The notes beneath the pieces are model-generated. The model had not been told where the DNA came from. It did no database searches and worked only from the letters and a program-made list of their open reading frames with translations. Below, piece by piece: positions 10,208-25,200 of a stretch of 64,000 nucleotides of DNA. Within the stretch, counting starts at the first letter, position 1, and every line of letters starts with the position of its first letter. A program made the position numbers and the translations under genes. Source of the stretch: Pachyseris speciosa (Eukaryota; Cnidaria; Anthozoa; Scleractinia; Pachyseridae); NCBI GenBank assembly GCA_016490735.1, contig JAEMWC010000671.1, positions 247,501-311,500 of the forward strand, given 5' to 3'.

Positions 10208-13200
10208 CTGAAAATACACGACATAAATAATTAGCAGTTTTGATCGTCTTTCCCCATCAAAACCAGAAATAAAATGGTATTGAATCCACAACGAATTTTC
10301 TGTTGCACAACAAAGGGAAAGAGTTTCAGTATTCTCTCAAGCAATTCAGAGACAGCAGCCCGAGTTAAAAGAAGGCGTACAGAAACAAAGCAAACGTATG
10401 AGCGACACAACGAATGACTAAATGAACACCTCAGGTGCTGCTTTTCCTGTGCTAAAAGAAAAACAGGAAAAAATTTTGTGCGGGCTCTACTTTGTGGGTC
10501 CACTGGAATATTTTCCAAACAAAACTATAGATTTCAAACTATCTGAGTTACACTCTCTCTAGATAAGAACATTAGCAAGGATTTTGTTTGATGTAAGAAG
10601 CGATGTGAGTAACGTGACACTACCTTCGTCCCGGAATGGTCCTTCAGTGGATGGAACTCTCTGAGAGGCACCCTCAGGCGTCCGTCGGTCTACACGCCAA
10701 GGCTCCCTCCCAGGTACCATACTGGGTTGCCCGTATGGAGCGGTGCTGGGGGCACCATATGGCATGCCACCATTTCGTGGATAGCCAAGGAATGCCTGAT
10801 TAAAGGTCTGGGATCTGTAGTAGGGTGGGACTCCATGGGGCTGTTGAGGTTGACGCCCCCTCTCTGTTCCTCCAGTCACTGATGGGGGTGTGGGCTCCCC
10901 TGAAGAGAAAAATGTCAAATATTGACGAGTTAGTTTCTTACGAAAATGACACTCAACAATAATGAATGTCTTGCCGTTGAGGCTGTTTGCTTCCTGGGTT
11001 CACAAATACTTTTACACAGTGAGGTAAACTTTAAGTTGGGTTTTGAGCATAGGTGGCCCATAAAGTCGTACCTTAACCCGCTTTTCGTAGCAAGAAGAAA
11101 CTCATTAAAAATTTCCCTGGATGGGATGCTAGGCCATCACAGGACCAGTCCCAACAGTTCTGTTCTCTTGTTGTTGACATAAATTTACAAAAAAACTCAT
11201 AAGAAAACGACAAACCCCTTCAGTCACTGAAAATGTGAATATGGGGAGGGGGCTCCCTATATTGGCCTTTATACCATGCCATAGAAAATACAGCCAATCA
11301 GAATGCAGGAAAGCTGTTGTATATTCGTCAGTATTCCATCGAACCTTCCTATCGATCATTGCAATGCAACGGTATCACATCCAACCTTCCCATCGTGCTT
11401 TGAGATTCCCGCTCATGCTGTCCTTGCTGGCCACTGTATTTTCTATGGCATGGTATAAAATAGTTATGCAACCCTTTCTCATGGTATACCTTGGAATATC
11501 CCACTCATCACTTGTATTTTCTTTGCATACACACTCGCCTAAAGGCTCGTGTGTATACCAAGAAAATGCAAGTGACTCGTGGGATATTCCACGGTATACC
11601 AATTGAAAGGGTTGCATAACAAGTATATACAAGGAGGCTCCGCCCGAAAGGGGTACCTTATTTAAGGGGATTTCACAAGTCGAAGTATGTGAAAGGGTAG
11701 GGGAATCTGTCAATTAGGTATTGAAAAGGGCCTTTCATTAAAATATTTCGAACACACGTACCTTATGACTGTACTGTTTTAATTTATTGAACGCTATACA
11801 TGAAAAAAGCATGAAGACTTCTTGTTTTAGGTACACCAAAGGGGTACCATTTGTCAATGGAAGGTATACGAAAGGGGTACCTTTTCTGTCAAAATTGGTA
11901 TTTAAAAGGGTAAGGGGTCAGACCTCGGAGCGGAGCCTCCCCATATTAAATTTTCTTTAGTACCCCCCACCCGTGTATGTACAAGGTCAAGGACAGCCTG
12001 TGCAACTGCATTTGACTCAAGATGAGTGCTTTGCAAGTTACTTTTGTAAGATGGCTCAGGGTAACAATACAACATAACTGATAACTGCAAGTAGAATACT
12101 GGTCATCTTAAACAACGTTGTCTGTATTAAATACACTTCCTTGACAGCCCTGTTCCAGTAAGAAAAGGGTCTCTGTTATAAAAAGCCAATATGACTATTG
12201 TTAATATGACTACTTTATTGACCCAGCAAATTCAAAGGTTAACTTAAAAAAAAGACTTGGAGAGACCCACATCTCTAGACCCCTTAAAATTCTTCACTGA
12301 ACCCCGCCTTAAAAAGTTAACAGGCACACTGTTTTTACGTTAAGGTATTCAGCTCACCTAATGTTGAAACAGGGACTGTTTGTTGAGGCGACATTTGCTT
12401 TGCTTGCTCCATCTGATTAGGACTGTTTATGTCATTTTCTCGCTGCCCCATCTCCACATTCCCACCAGCCCCTGGCATGCCATAAGGAAATGGCATTCTT
12501 CCAGCCATGCGCTGTGGCGGGAAATGGGATGACTGAGGTGGCTGACCCATCTGTCCCATGGGATTACCCTGTGGATATCTAAACCGGTTAAACTGCTGTC
12601 CTGGCTGCGACATGCCAAATCTGCTAAAGGCTGCTGGATTAAAAGCGTTCTGATAGAACTGTGGGGGGTATAGGGGTCTGCCATCAGGAGCAAAATGAGG
12701 GGGACCTGGGAATGGCATCCTTGAAGGATGATGGGAAGGCATCATGCTACCATTGGCCATGCTGTTGGGTAGCATGCGGTTTGAAAACATTGGCTGCATG
12801 TTCGAGGGAGCCATATTTGATGCAAAATGGCGTTCATCTGTTTGAGAAGCACTTCGGAACACCTCCGGTCCAGCCCCCATTTCACCACGCCTCTTTTTAT
12901 CCTTTTTGCTTTTCCGTGCGAGTTCTTCTTCAAAGTCCTCATCACTGTTATCGTCATCTTCAGGAAAGTGCTTCTTTAACTGACGATTGAAGGCTGCCTC
13001 CAGGCTGTTGGCCATTTTTGTGTACACTTCATGGAAAAAAGAAAAAAAAATTACAAATCTAGTTACGGTACTAAACCCCATCATTGAATGAAGTGGTTTG
13101 GTGGTCATCAATCTTATGAAAACAGCATTGGAGTTACTTTGTTTCTGACAATTACAGTATATCAAGGCAAAAGAACCCAACAACAGCCTTTTAGAAGAAG

Positions 13201-16200
13201 GCTAAACTTTCAAAAATTTGATTTCCAAATAAATTAAAGAAAAGAAGCCATTTGCAAGATACCAAAGTTTTCAAAGAAACTTTAGATTTTCAGTGCACAG
13301 TTTGATAATTTATAGACTTAGCAAACGCAATGCAATACAATACATTTTATCATTTCTCCCAAAATGCGTTTTTCAGAATTAATTTACATTGAATAAAAGA
13401 AATAGGATAAGCTGAAAATGCTTACATTCATATTAAAAACACAAAAATAATTATAAACCTTAAATTAAATCAACCACTTACATTATCATCACATCCTACT
13501 TGATTTACAATCGTCCTACTCACCATACTTCTTACCCCACAGAAATTTCAGCCCTGCTGATCCCTCTTACAATTAGGGCCACCCAAAGATTTTTCAACAC
13601 TTGCTAACTGGTGGGGTATATTCAACATTATTATATGATGGAGCCATCTTGACTGCTCAGGATAGCCCGTTCGTCCCACGTTTTACTGTCTTCTAATAGC
13701 ATCCTTTGAGTTATATACTAAATCGTTTATTGACCAAGCTTGTTCAGTCAAGATCGCAGGATATTGGCCTCATTCTTTTTTTGTGTGTTTATGGACCAAG
13801 ATGAAAAAAAGAACTTGGCCAATATCCCGCCATCTTGACCTCACGTTTGGCCAATAACCGATATTATTTTATCAGCCTCACGGAAAAAAGGAAATGACCC
13901 TTCAGGGTATAAAAAGGAAGGGCAATTTTCAAGCAGTCAAGGGATATTTGATTAATTACAACCAAGGTGAATTAATGTTCACATACCCCCATTGTTATCT
14001 AAAAATACTGTAACCTTTGTAACATAATATTCCACTAGTACATGGTATTTATCTCTGAATAGTACACTCAAACAAAGCAAAAATTTGTAATAACACGTCA
14101 CAAAACGTCAACTTACTGCTGTCTGTACCATTGTATTCCAAGCAGTTTTCAAACATTAGCTTCATATCTGCATTGAACTGAAAACAACAGAAAATAACTC
14201 AATGTATTGCAGAGGTTGTGGGTTCAATTCCCATACAAGCCAGAATTTTTTTTTCACATGTTCATAATTCTTTCTCCATATGCATATGCACTGGATCTAC
14301 ACACCCAGTTATAACAACCACAGCATTTGATTCCTTTGTTAGGAAACCTTACTGAAAGCTCCAAAAGAGAAGCATGATGCTTGTGTTACATTTTGCGCAT
14401 GATTTGCAGTCTTGGTAGACTGGATCAACTTTAAGTGTAACAGCCCTCTTTGAATCTATCTGTTCCATTTATTTTTAAAAGCAAGTTACTCCTCTTCTGT
14501 ACGTATCTAGATCTTTGTTAATCTTTCATAGTATCTAGATGATTAAAAATTTGCTTTTTCATTTGGCCATTTCACAATTGTAAATTTTGGGGTTGAACCA
14601 AGCATTATACACTGGTCAGTGGATGCACAAAATATTTAACAGTCTGAATTGAAAATTGAGTACACGATCACCACAGCAAAAAAACTTGATGTTTAAACAA
14701 ATTCTCTTGGCTGGTGACATAAGAAACAATATACACAATAGAGCGTAATATTCACATGTAAAAGACAATTGCTGTTCTGGTTTAATAGACTACAGTGCTT
14801 AGTAAACTTGTTGTGGGAGAAGTTTCATCCTTGGATAAGTTTTATCTTGGTGCCTTGTATTTTGCGTCTTAGTGTTTACACAATCCCCAGGGACTGTGTT
14901 CATCCTGGGATTATTTCATCCCTGTTGTCGACACCTGGATGAAATGTCAACCCAGAATGAAATGTAAGGAAAAATTCTATAAACAGTCTTCCCAAGTTAA
15001 CTAGAAGTAACAATTTAATCATGGGGCAAGACTAGTTTTGGTCACCCTTGGAAGAAGCCGAAAACAGCAGACTAAACCAAACATTTATCCCTGACCACGA
15101 GTAAAGTCATTCTGGGAAGACCTCACAACACCCGTAGTTACCTCATTTAAGGTTTTGTATTTGCTGTCATCAAGCTTTTGTTCAATGGTTGACAAATCCA
15201 TTGGCTCCTGACAAAAAAGAAGAATCACTCTTGCAATCAGATGAATGCATAAAGGACACCACCTTGAATCTCATTATTTAATTGGAAACAAAATAAAACT
15301 TAAAAAAAAATGTAGTAAGGTACATGTACATTTGTAGTTGTGATCTCTCACCTCTATTATTTCATAGTACTGAGGAGCATAAGATTCTTCTACTGGCTCC
15401 AAAAATGGCCAAGCATTGTTATGCTTTTTGAGGGCATCCAAAACTAATTACAAAAAATAAAATATATTAATCATCCATAAGTACAGCTGTATCACAAAAT
15501 AATATAGTAGGACTTGAATAGTGGTTAAAAACAATATTATTTTATCATGGTCTGAAAAATTGCCCGAATGCAAATAATATAAATTATTTTGACTTGATTG
15601 TGTTTATATGAGAAGGTGGGCTCAAACATAACCAAAATTGATAGCTGAGTTAATCTTTTGTCTCACGATTGAGTCACAAAGATGTGGATTGCGACGTTTC
15701 AATCGCTATACTGCTAGTCTTCATCATCGCCTGATGAAGACCAGCAGTATAGCGGTCGAAACGTCACGATCCACATCTTTGCGACTCAATAGTGAGACAA
15801 AAGATTAACTCAGCTATCATTTGAAACCATGATGAACACCTTTCATAATAATAACCAAAATTTTATGAAGAAATAAGGCATGAGCCAAGCCAGCCTGGTA
15901 AAGCAGGCCAACCCACCTAACCGGACTGGAAAACCTCATATAAACAGGCCCTAAGGTTTCAACAAACATTTACCATCTCGTACATGATTCAAAGCCTACT
16001 GAAGACACTGCTGGATGTACAGGCATGTACATGTACATGCAGAGTAATCAACAGCTTTTAAGCTGTGGACTCTTGGCAACACAAGTATTACAATTTACCT
16101 TTATACATTCCAGTGTAAAGGTCTTCAACAACCTTAACCCACAAACACCTTTCAAAACATTTAATACATGTTTCAAACCTACTTAAGTCACTGCTGGATG

Positions 16201-19200
16201 GACTGGCATGTATCTAGTAATCAAAAGCTTTGAAGCAGTGGACTGTTGGCAACACATACATGTACAGTGCATTATTATAACTAATGCAGTTGTTCTTGTT
16301 ACCTTTATACATTCCAGTGTACAAGTCTTCATCTCTGTCCTCAAGGCCTTCAATGTCTTCCTCTACTTGTTTAGTTCGTGAACTGGGTCTCTTTCCTTCA
16401 TCATTTTCCGGATTTTCTTCTTCTTTGCCAAGGCTCATTTTCAATTCCTCAGGGACAAATTCACCATTGGCCATCAACCATTGCCGTTCTTCCCGCATGC
16501 GTGCACGCCTGGCTCTCTCTGAAGAACAGAAACATTTTAAGTGTTATTTGTATTGGAACCCTCTGGGAAGTGTCCAAAGCTAGGGATTTTGCCATCCATA
16601 TGCAGCTGATTTGGATAGGCATTTATTGAAAAATCTATAACTTAAAGATAAACCAGGCAGACTACAGGACCTGTTAGTTCTGAAAGCCAAACAAAATTAA
16701 TGTCTCAATAGGCCCTTTGCACGTGACCTTGTCAATCATAAAAAAAATGGTTGTGGTACAAAATAGAAATGGAATTAAGAGCACAAAGAAATTAGTAAGA
16801 CTGCCGATTTTGAACCCATTGACATTTTGGTGAGAGATTTTAGAGTGGTATGAATGTTTAAAAAATTTAAAAGAATTGTATGCTGGATGTCAAAGCTTGC
16901 CATCCAGAAGCTTTTTTCCATAGAAGTCTCAGTGAATTTTTTAAGCTTTAAAATCACAATAAAATCACCTTAGTATTTTAATGTCAGTGGCATCAAAATT
17001 GGAAGTCTTAATAATTTCATCTCGCTCTTTTTCTGGCATTTACAGTATTTTGTACCACAACAATTTTCTTCTTATCGACAAGGTCATGTGACACAGTCAT
17101 GCAAACGGCCTATTATAAAAGATGCCTCCTGGCAAAGCCCCAGAGTATTAATTTAAGTGGCCAATGTGAATTCCTAATTTGAGAATTGGAGGACAATGTC
17201 TAATGACTAAACAAGAAGTGGATACACAAACAAGTAAATTTCAGCACAGAGATTTTATTTTTGGTAAGCAGTAATTCAGTGTTTTACCAGCAGTACGGCT
17301 GTGAAATTTCTAACAAGGATAACAGAGGCCTTCCAAGGGGTGGTCTGGTGTCGCTTTGTCGTTCGTTTACAACTCTGTCTGTCGCATGTTTTGTTAGGGA
17401 CAAATGTTGTTCGTTTACGACTCTGTCTGTCGCATGTTTTGTTAGGGACAAATGTCGCTGTCACAAAGAAAACAAAGACAAATGAAATTAAGTGAATTGT
17501 CATTGTCGCAAACTGCCGCGCGTTTTTTCAATTTCAGTCGGTTGTCGGTGTTTTGGGAGAAGATTGTAGCCTGTTTTCGGAACCATGTCGCTTGTCGCCT
17601 CTACCCGTTGAAAGGCCTAATAATAGCAAACCAACCTTGCTGCCTTCTCTCCATTTGCTGCTGTTTCTCCCGTTGCCTCTCCTCCTCTACTCTCTTTCTC
17701 TCCTCTGCCAGTCTCTCTTTTTCCCGCTGTTTTTCATTTTCTTCCTGCTGTTCATCTTCTTCTCTGACCTGCACTTTTGACGCTATCCTGTCAGAGGCTC
17801 GTCGTGGTGCCATCTCCATAAGTAGTTTCTTCCTCATGGCTTTATCCTGTGTCAAAATTTAGACCATCTCAATTAAACAAGGTAACCTTGCAAACTTAAG
17901 ATACTTCTTCTCACCTGACTTAAAAGTAAATTAAACTGGGCAAATTCTCATATTACAGCTGCTGCAGGTGTAAAAAAATCGGCACCAAAGGGTACATGTG
18001 TGGGATACAGTGTTTACAATGCATTGCAAATTTTACAACTCATTAGTATTAACAGACTTACAACCCAATCACATTAGTCAGGGGTTTCAATAAGTTTTGA
18101 AATAACTGTCTGAGCTAACTAAAGTGGGCAGCGACTTGATGAATTTTTTAAATTATTTGAGTGAAAATACAAAAAAAGTAGGCAGTGGTAAGAGGTAAAT
18201 TCTGACAAAGTAGGCGGCAGTAAACCACCGTAACCAGCTTTTATTGAAACCCCTGATTAGTTAATAACAATTATTCACTGAAGTGGAGGTGAATAGTGGT
18301 GAATATTTACCGAGCCGTGAAGCGGCGAGGTAAATATCCAACACTTTCACCGACCCTGAGGTTTTAGTATATACCACACAAGCTGAATAATTAGCAGAAC
18401 AAAACATTACTTTATGTGTGACAATATACCGACAAGCGATCGGAAATTGTAAAATCTCACACGCCAGCTGCTCGGAGGTGAATAGTACTCTTCGCGCACT
18501 CTGATTGGTTAACTCGGAAGTGAATAGCAAGTCTTGCTATTCACTTCCGAGTTAACCAATCGGAGCGCGTGAAAAGCACTACTCACTTGTGTGGTATATG
18601 CTAATATGGGATATTTCCCACACAAAAATGCCTGCAACAACAATCTTAACCCATTGGCACCCGTGCCGGCCAAAACCGGCCGTAAAAAACTCCCATGCTT
18701 CAAAACATTGCAACTCTCTCAATCGCAGGAATATTGCCTTAACTGTTAGTTGTGAGCACGAAGTGGAATGCCCTTTAAATTTGGATATCCAATAAATGCA
18801 AGAAACGTAGCGATTTTTACCAAATATGGCCTTTTGAGTTTGGACAAGAACGAAACTGGCCGTTTTTAACGTCAAAGAGAAACAACAAAAATGCCCCTTT
18901 TTGCCTTCATGTTTTTTAGGGAAATCATCGTCGAAAAACCAAAATTCAACCATCATAACGAAATTCAGTCCTTTTTCTAGCTTAGAAATGACTTTTTTTG
19001 TTCATATTCTTCTCCCGAGCGTAGATACAGCCTTTTGTTCCAGTGCATTCGGGCCTTCCCGACATTTTCAACATCTTGAGCGCATTGCATGCTGGGAACT
19101 AATGAGAATTTTTGACAGCGCCCGTTCCTTCCCCCAATTCTTTCACATAGCCACTCCGACCTACTGCCAAAATTTCCTGCTCGTGGTCATCTTCAGTACA

Positions 19201-22200
19201 CAGAAATTCCAAAATATGTGGCGGTAGGTCGAGAAATTCATCAATAGTCGAGTCCCAAAGGTACTAAGTGTTCGACCGGCCAAATTCCCAGTTCGTCGAG
19301 TAACAAGCCAAATTCAACAACAAAGTACATCACCTTGCTCGATTCTTTGAGAAAGTGGACTCTTAGCTACCGTCACGCTTAATGATGCTCATCAGGCAGC
19401 CGCTAAAGATGAAAAATGGCTGTAAATTTAGCAGAAATCGCAAGCAAACTGAACTTGGGCCATTGTTGTCGCTTCACGGATAAAAAATAGCTACGTCAAA
19501 ATGACGTTTTCAGAAACCTTGAGCCTCCAGTGCCTTAGGACAGCACCACTTTCCCCTGGTAGTTCAAATAAAGAGTCACGAATTGCTATTCATCGTTTAT
19601 AGGTGGAAAATCACTCCGAAAATGTAAAAACCTGCGGTAGTCAATGGGTTAACAAAGAAAAATAGAGGTCACGTGACCGGTCCTTTTAACACTATCCAGT
19701 GAAAGTCATGGTTGGTGGTAGTTTAAATCCAGGGTCAGAGTTAAGATTCTACAGTTAAAACAGTTTCTAGGGGGGGTGGGTAACTTAGCAGGGCCAGGCT
19801 TCATTTCACGTTACCTGCTGGGTTTGCAGTTGGCTAGGTCACGTGACAAGCCACAGTATCAAACTCAATTACCCTAGATGAGATGATCATCGACTTCTGA
19901 CTGTCACTAGTGGCTCCAACTCGACCTCCATTGTCTAGTTTTTAAAATCACCACCCCTCAAGTTGGCTTTCATGCAACTTCAACCTTGAAGCTAAATACT
20001 GGCCAGAAAGTGGTACCCTCCCCCCCAGATCTTGCAGCATATGGTTGTTTTCGAATAAAATAGCGTTGATATGTTACTAGCCTCAAAGGCTTTTGTTTAA
20101 GTAGGTGAGCAATAAAAAATATCAACATGAAAAAAAAAATTATGTTTTGTTTAACCCATTGGCACCCGTGCCGGCCAAAACCGGCCGTAAAAAACTCCCA
20201 TGCTTCAAAACATTGCAACTCTCTCAATCGCAGGAATATTGCCTTAACTGTTAGTTGTGAGCACAAAGTGGAATGCCCTTTAAATTTGGATATCCAATAA
20301 ATGCAAGAAACGTAGCGATTTTTACCAAATATGGCCTTTTGAGTTTGGACAAGAACGAAACTGGCCGTTTTTAACGTCAAAGAGAAACAACAAAAATGCC
20401 CCTTTTTGCCTTCATGTTTTTTAGGGAAATCATCGTCGAAAAACCAAAATTCAACCATCATAACGAAATTCAGTCCTTTTTCTAGCTTAGAAATGACTTT
20501 TTTTGTTCATATTCTTCTCCCGAGCGTAGATACAGCCTTTTGTTCCAGTGCATTCGGGCCTTCCCGACATTTTCAACATCTTGAGCGCATTCATGCTGGG
20601 AACTAACGAGAATTTTTGACAGCGCCCGTTCCTTCCCCCAATTCTTTCACATAGCCACTCCGACCTACCGCCAAAATTTCCTGCTCGTGGTCATCTTCAG
20701 TACACAGAAATTCCAAAATATGTGGCGGTAGGTCGAGAAATTCATCAATAGTCGAGTCCCAAAGGTACTAAGTGTTCGACCGGCCAAATTCCCAGTTCGT
20801 CGAGTAACAAGCCAAATTCAACAACAAAGTACATCACCTTGCTCGATTCTTTGAGAAAGTGGACTCTTAGCTACCGTCACGCTTAATGATGCTCATCAGG
20901 CAGCCGCTAAAGATGAAAAATGGCTGTAAATTTAGCAGAAATCGCAAGCAAACCGAACTTGGGCCATTGTTGTCGCTTCACGGATAAAAAATAGCTACGT
21001 CAAAATGACGTTTTCAGAAACCTTGAGCCTCCAGTGCCTTAGGACAGCACCACTTTCCCCTGGTAGTTCAAATAAAGAGTCACGAATTGCTATTCATCGT
21101 TTATAGGTGGAAAATCACTCCGAAAATGTAAAAACCTGCGGTAGTCAATGGGTTAATGTATTAGTGCAGAAGGCAAGCAGTTCTTAGGTCAGGCAAGATA
21201 AAAGATAAGCGTTGATAACTTTTGAATATTTTGAGCCCATTGCAATGGGTGACCTCACACTGATAAACAGCCCCTTGGATGTAAACTTGTACATCTGGAA
21301 TAACTTAATATAGCCATAAGTAATCTTGGTGTTAACATTTTATCTTTTCTGGCTCAGCTGGCTAAACCTCTACAGCCTTTAATTGCCAAAGAATCTAATT
21401 TCTTCTCACAGTATGAAACAAAGGTCATAAGGGTTAAGGATATAAATGATCCCCAAAGATAAATCAAGAGCCAGTGATTTAAACAAAGTCTAGACACAGA
21501 TTAACAAGAAAGAGGGAACTAAGCCAGTTATAAGGTTACCAGCTCAATACAACCAATTCTTTCTTTGTATAACAGAAGAGATATACACTGCAATTATTGA
21601 CCACAGCCAAGTGCAGACTTAATACATGTGTAGGTTCAATGTGATTGAAGGCAGTGAAAAATGTAATCATTTGGGTTTTTCATCTCTAGAAATGATGTAC
21701 TGTTAGACCCCAACAACAGTACTTAAAAGTACCTTAGCTTCAATCATCTTGCCTATCTCTGGGACGAAATCAACACTAAGCGTCTCATAAAGCATCTTCT
21801 CGTCTTTATGTTTGCTTTTCTTGAATGACTCAGCAAGCTGCTGCCACTCTTCTTCAGTAGAGCACACTACAGTCCACAGTGGTCTCTCCTTCTTTTCATG
21901 TTCTTCTTTACCATCCGATGGTGTCTCCTGTTCATCCTCATTCTCATCTTCATCATCACTAAAATCACTACTGGGATGCTCACTGCTTGGACTAAAAGTA
22001 TCAAGATAGAAAATTTCGACACCGATTGCTCATACAAGATTCATAAGTTGCCATTGCAGTATGTATGTTTTTTCGTGAGACTTGTAATTATTTATCACCG
22101 CAATTTTAAAGTACTTTCTTTTAATTCAGTTAACAGGCCAAAAGAACAGTTAATAAAAATGTGTTCTAAATAATCTGGTCTTTACTACATGTACTGTATG

Positions 22201-25200
22201 TACAGGTTTTTGGGAGATTTAAAAAAAAAATGATGAAATCACAAAATTTAATATGCTTCAGTCCTATTTTTCTCCCCAAATTGTGAAATTAAACATTCAT
22301 GAAATCAGCCTTCAGATGATTTGCGAAATAAAGTATGCTTGAGAATTAGTAAGAATAAGGGACCTAATAAAAATCAGGCCCCAGTTGTACAAAGAGCGAA
22401 TAACTATCAAGTGGATAAGTTGCTATCCAGCGGATAAAATGTATTGCAACTGATACAATTTATCCGCTGCATAGCGATTCATCTGCTGGATAAAGATATC
22501 CGGTCTTTATACAGTCGGGACCTGGAATACAAGTATCTACAGTGTACCTTGATTCCGATGCAGCTTCTGACTCTGATGAAGATCCCTTTGCCTTCTTATT
22601 CTTCTTGACCTTCCCTTTCTTTTTCTTATTTTTAGCTTCCAGCTTTTTCTTTTTCTTGGACTTCTTGTTTGCTTTGTTATCAGTTTGTAGTGGTTTTTCC
22701 TCTCGATACAGCCTGGTGCCGTAGAAGTACCAGAAAGTCCTGCCTTCAGCGTCAAACCCCAGTGGCTCTACACGTAAGCTGTCAGCATCCAAACCCTAGA
22801 TATAATGTCAGACAACTGCTATTACAATTTGAAATAGCTACAGTACAAAGCAAAAACATAATCATTACACACAAGTTTGGAGTTACCATAGGTTATAAGG
22901 CGCATTTGGCCAGAAGATGCACCCCCAACTCAGAAACTCAACTGTGTCAATTTTTCTACCAGAAAATTTCGTACAACATTATAAACAGCACTATAAACTG
23001 AGAAGGAACATCAGAAGGACATACATATGGAGTGACAATGAAGTTGTATCAAATGAGTACGAAAAAGCCATGAACAAAAAAAAGAGCTGAAAAGGTAGAG
23101 GGAATACATTTTATCAAGTTTGATTACTTGTGACCTACTAAATAACCAAATGATTGTAAACAAGGCAAAAAAAGTTGCATCCTGATTTGATTCAACTGAA
23201 ATTGTCACATGCGCGGGCTAATAAAACTAAAGCTGATTCACCTTGATCATACAAAAGCGTAAATTGCCACACACGCTTAATGACAATTTGGTTTAAGTTG
23301 CCAGTGTCAAGAATGCTCATTACAAGTTAACTGGATTCAAATGACAGTGCATAAAAATGGATGGATGCACGAAGAAGGTTTGTATAATTTCAAAAGACGC
23401 ACGGTTTACATTTGTCACAATGGAGGTATTTGCGATGTTAGCGCAATTTAAGTATCATATTACAGAACACATGCTTTTAAAAAATATGTCCACTATGCAA
23501 ATATGGCTTTGATTTGAAAATACTTGCAATGTTTTGTTATCTCGCATTACCAGTTTTGAATCAAATTGTCTTTAAGCTCATCTTGGATACAAGAGTGGAT
23601 TTGATAAACCTCTGTATCTATGAAATTCAGGGCTTAATCATAGCAGAAAAATAATAAAATGTTTCAGGAAAATATTTGCGTATAACGCGCTCCCCAAGTT
23701 TAAGAATAATTTTTTCTCGAAATAGTGATTATCTTCGAAAAACAGAGCACCTTATAACCAAAAATCTATGGTAATTAAGCCACTGAATTCAGTCTTAAGA
23801 AAAGACAGCATTAATAAGTAAATCCCTCCTTATCTATCACCCTAGAGCCAAAGATCTCAGAGCAGTTTTCAATTGAGTGTCGAAAGTAATTATGGTTTTG
23901 CTTTGGTTTTGCATTGCTTTGCTCTGTGATTGGCCAGGAAAACTCGCGCCACTTTCTTAACCAATGAGAAAACCAAAACCAATCATGACTTGCACATGCG
24001 TATTTTCCCACGCTTTACGCCGGCTACATGTAATTGCTTTGTATTCTGATTGGCTCATTGCACTGCTTCCTTCTGTTGTGATTGGTCAGAGTAATTGCTT
24101 TGGTTTTGGTTTTACGACACTCAAGTGAAAAGCGCTCCAAGGAAAAGTACAAAGCTTACAATAACTGAAATTTCCAAGGGGAGGGGTGTCAAATTGACAA
24201 GGAAAAAGAAATCCTCATTGAGAGAAGTATGGATATATTCTATAGATTACACACAAAAAACAAACAAACAAAAATTTTGTATACTTGAGGCATTACATTT
24301 AAGAAAAGCCCACCAACTTCTGCCTTTCTCAGGGTACTTAGAGGAGCTACATCACGGTCTTATTTAGCCTCATCATGCAATCCATTTCAATCTTCTCCAT
24401 CCTTCACCATCCTCGCCATGTTTGCATTTATTATTGTCTCTCTTGCGCTTATCTTCCCAGACTAAATGTTATTTCACTGTTTCCCATTATTTACATACAT
24501 TTTTTAATGTCTCTTATAATGACCCAAAATGCCATGACTGAGCTCCTTTAATGGGGCTATGTCATGGTGATTTTTATGTTTTGGAGTTCAAATTAAAACT
24601 CAAGACTCTCAACTATACCATTCCTTTTTTTTACCAAAATGCCACTAGAACACCAACAAAAATTTTTTCCACAGCACAGGAGAACTTGAAAAAGCTATTG
24701 GCCCAATTTTTTCATGTTGCAATCCATTTTCATTATTGCCATCCTAAGCCAAAGAGACTTATTTATAGTTTTGCTAAACTGGTAAAATAATTTTAAACAA
24801 ATAAAAATAAACCATTATTTTGGGGTTTTCTTTTCTTCTTATATAATTTTCAGCTTTTCAAAGTAATATTAATTCTAGGGTTGCTATTGTTTGTTATACG
24901 GGGTCACAACCAGTAAATATGGGTTATTGGCCAAGCATGAGGTCAAGATGGCGGGATATTGGCCAAGTTCATTTTTTGTGTGTTTATGGACCGAGGCGAA
25001 GTCAAGGTCCATAAACACTAAAAAAGAATGAGGCTGATATCCCGCCATCTTGACCAAATAAGCTTGGCCAATAAATGACTTATTATATGACTCAAAGGAT
25101 GCTATTAAAAGACAGTAAAACACTGGACGAACAGGCTATCCAGAGCAGTCAAGATGGCTCCATCTTGACCTCGCAGGTAGCCAATCACAGCAGGAGAATT

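Noticed and set aside
12335..13183. Stand-alone 282-residue gene on the minus strand
   Set aside because: It is cecr2 exon 13 read through its acceptor; the real exon starts at 13026 and joins the bromodomain in phase.
18579..18956. 125-residue protein on the minus strand, repeated at 19970-20461
   Set aside because: It is the shared interior of a TTAA repeat with no transposase or other motif; the two open frames agree only because the copies are recent.
24895..25125. Short membrane-protein-like open frames
   Set aside because: They fall in a dispersed repeat also present at 13600-13965, where the frames are not kept.
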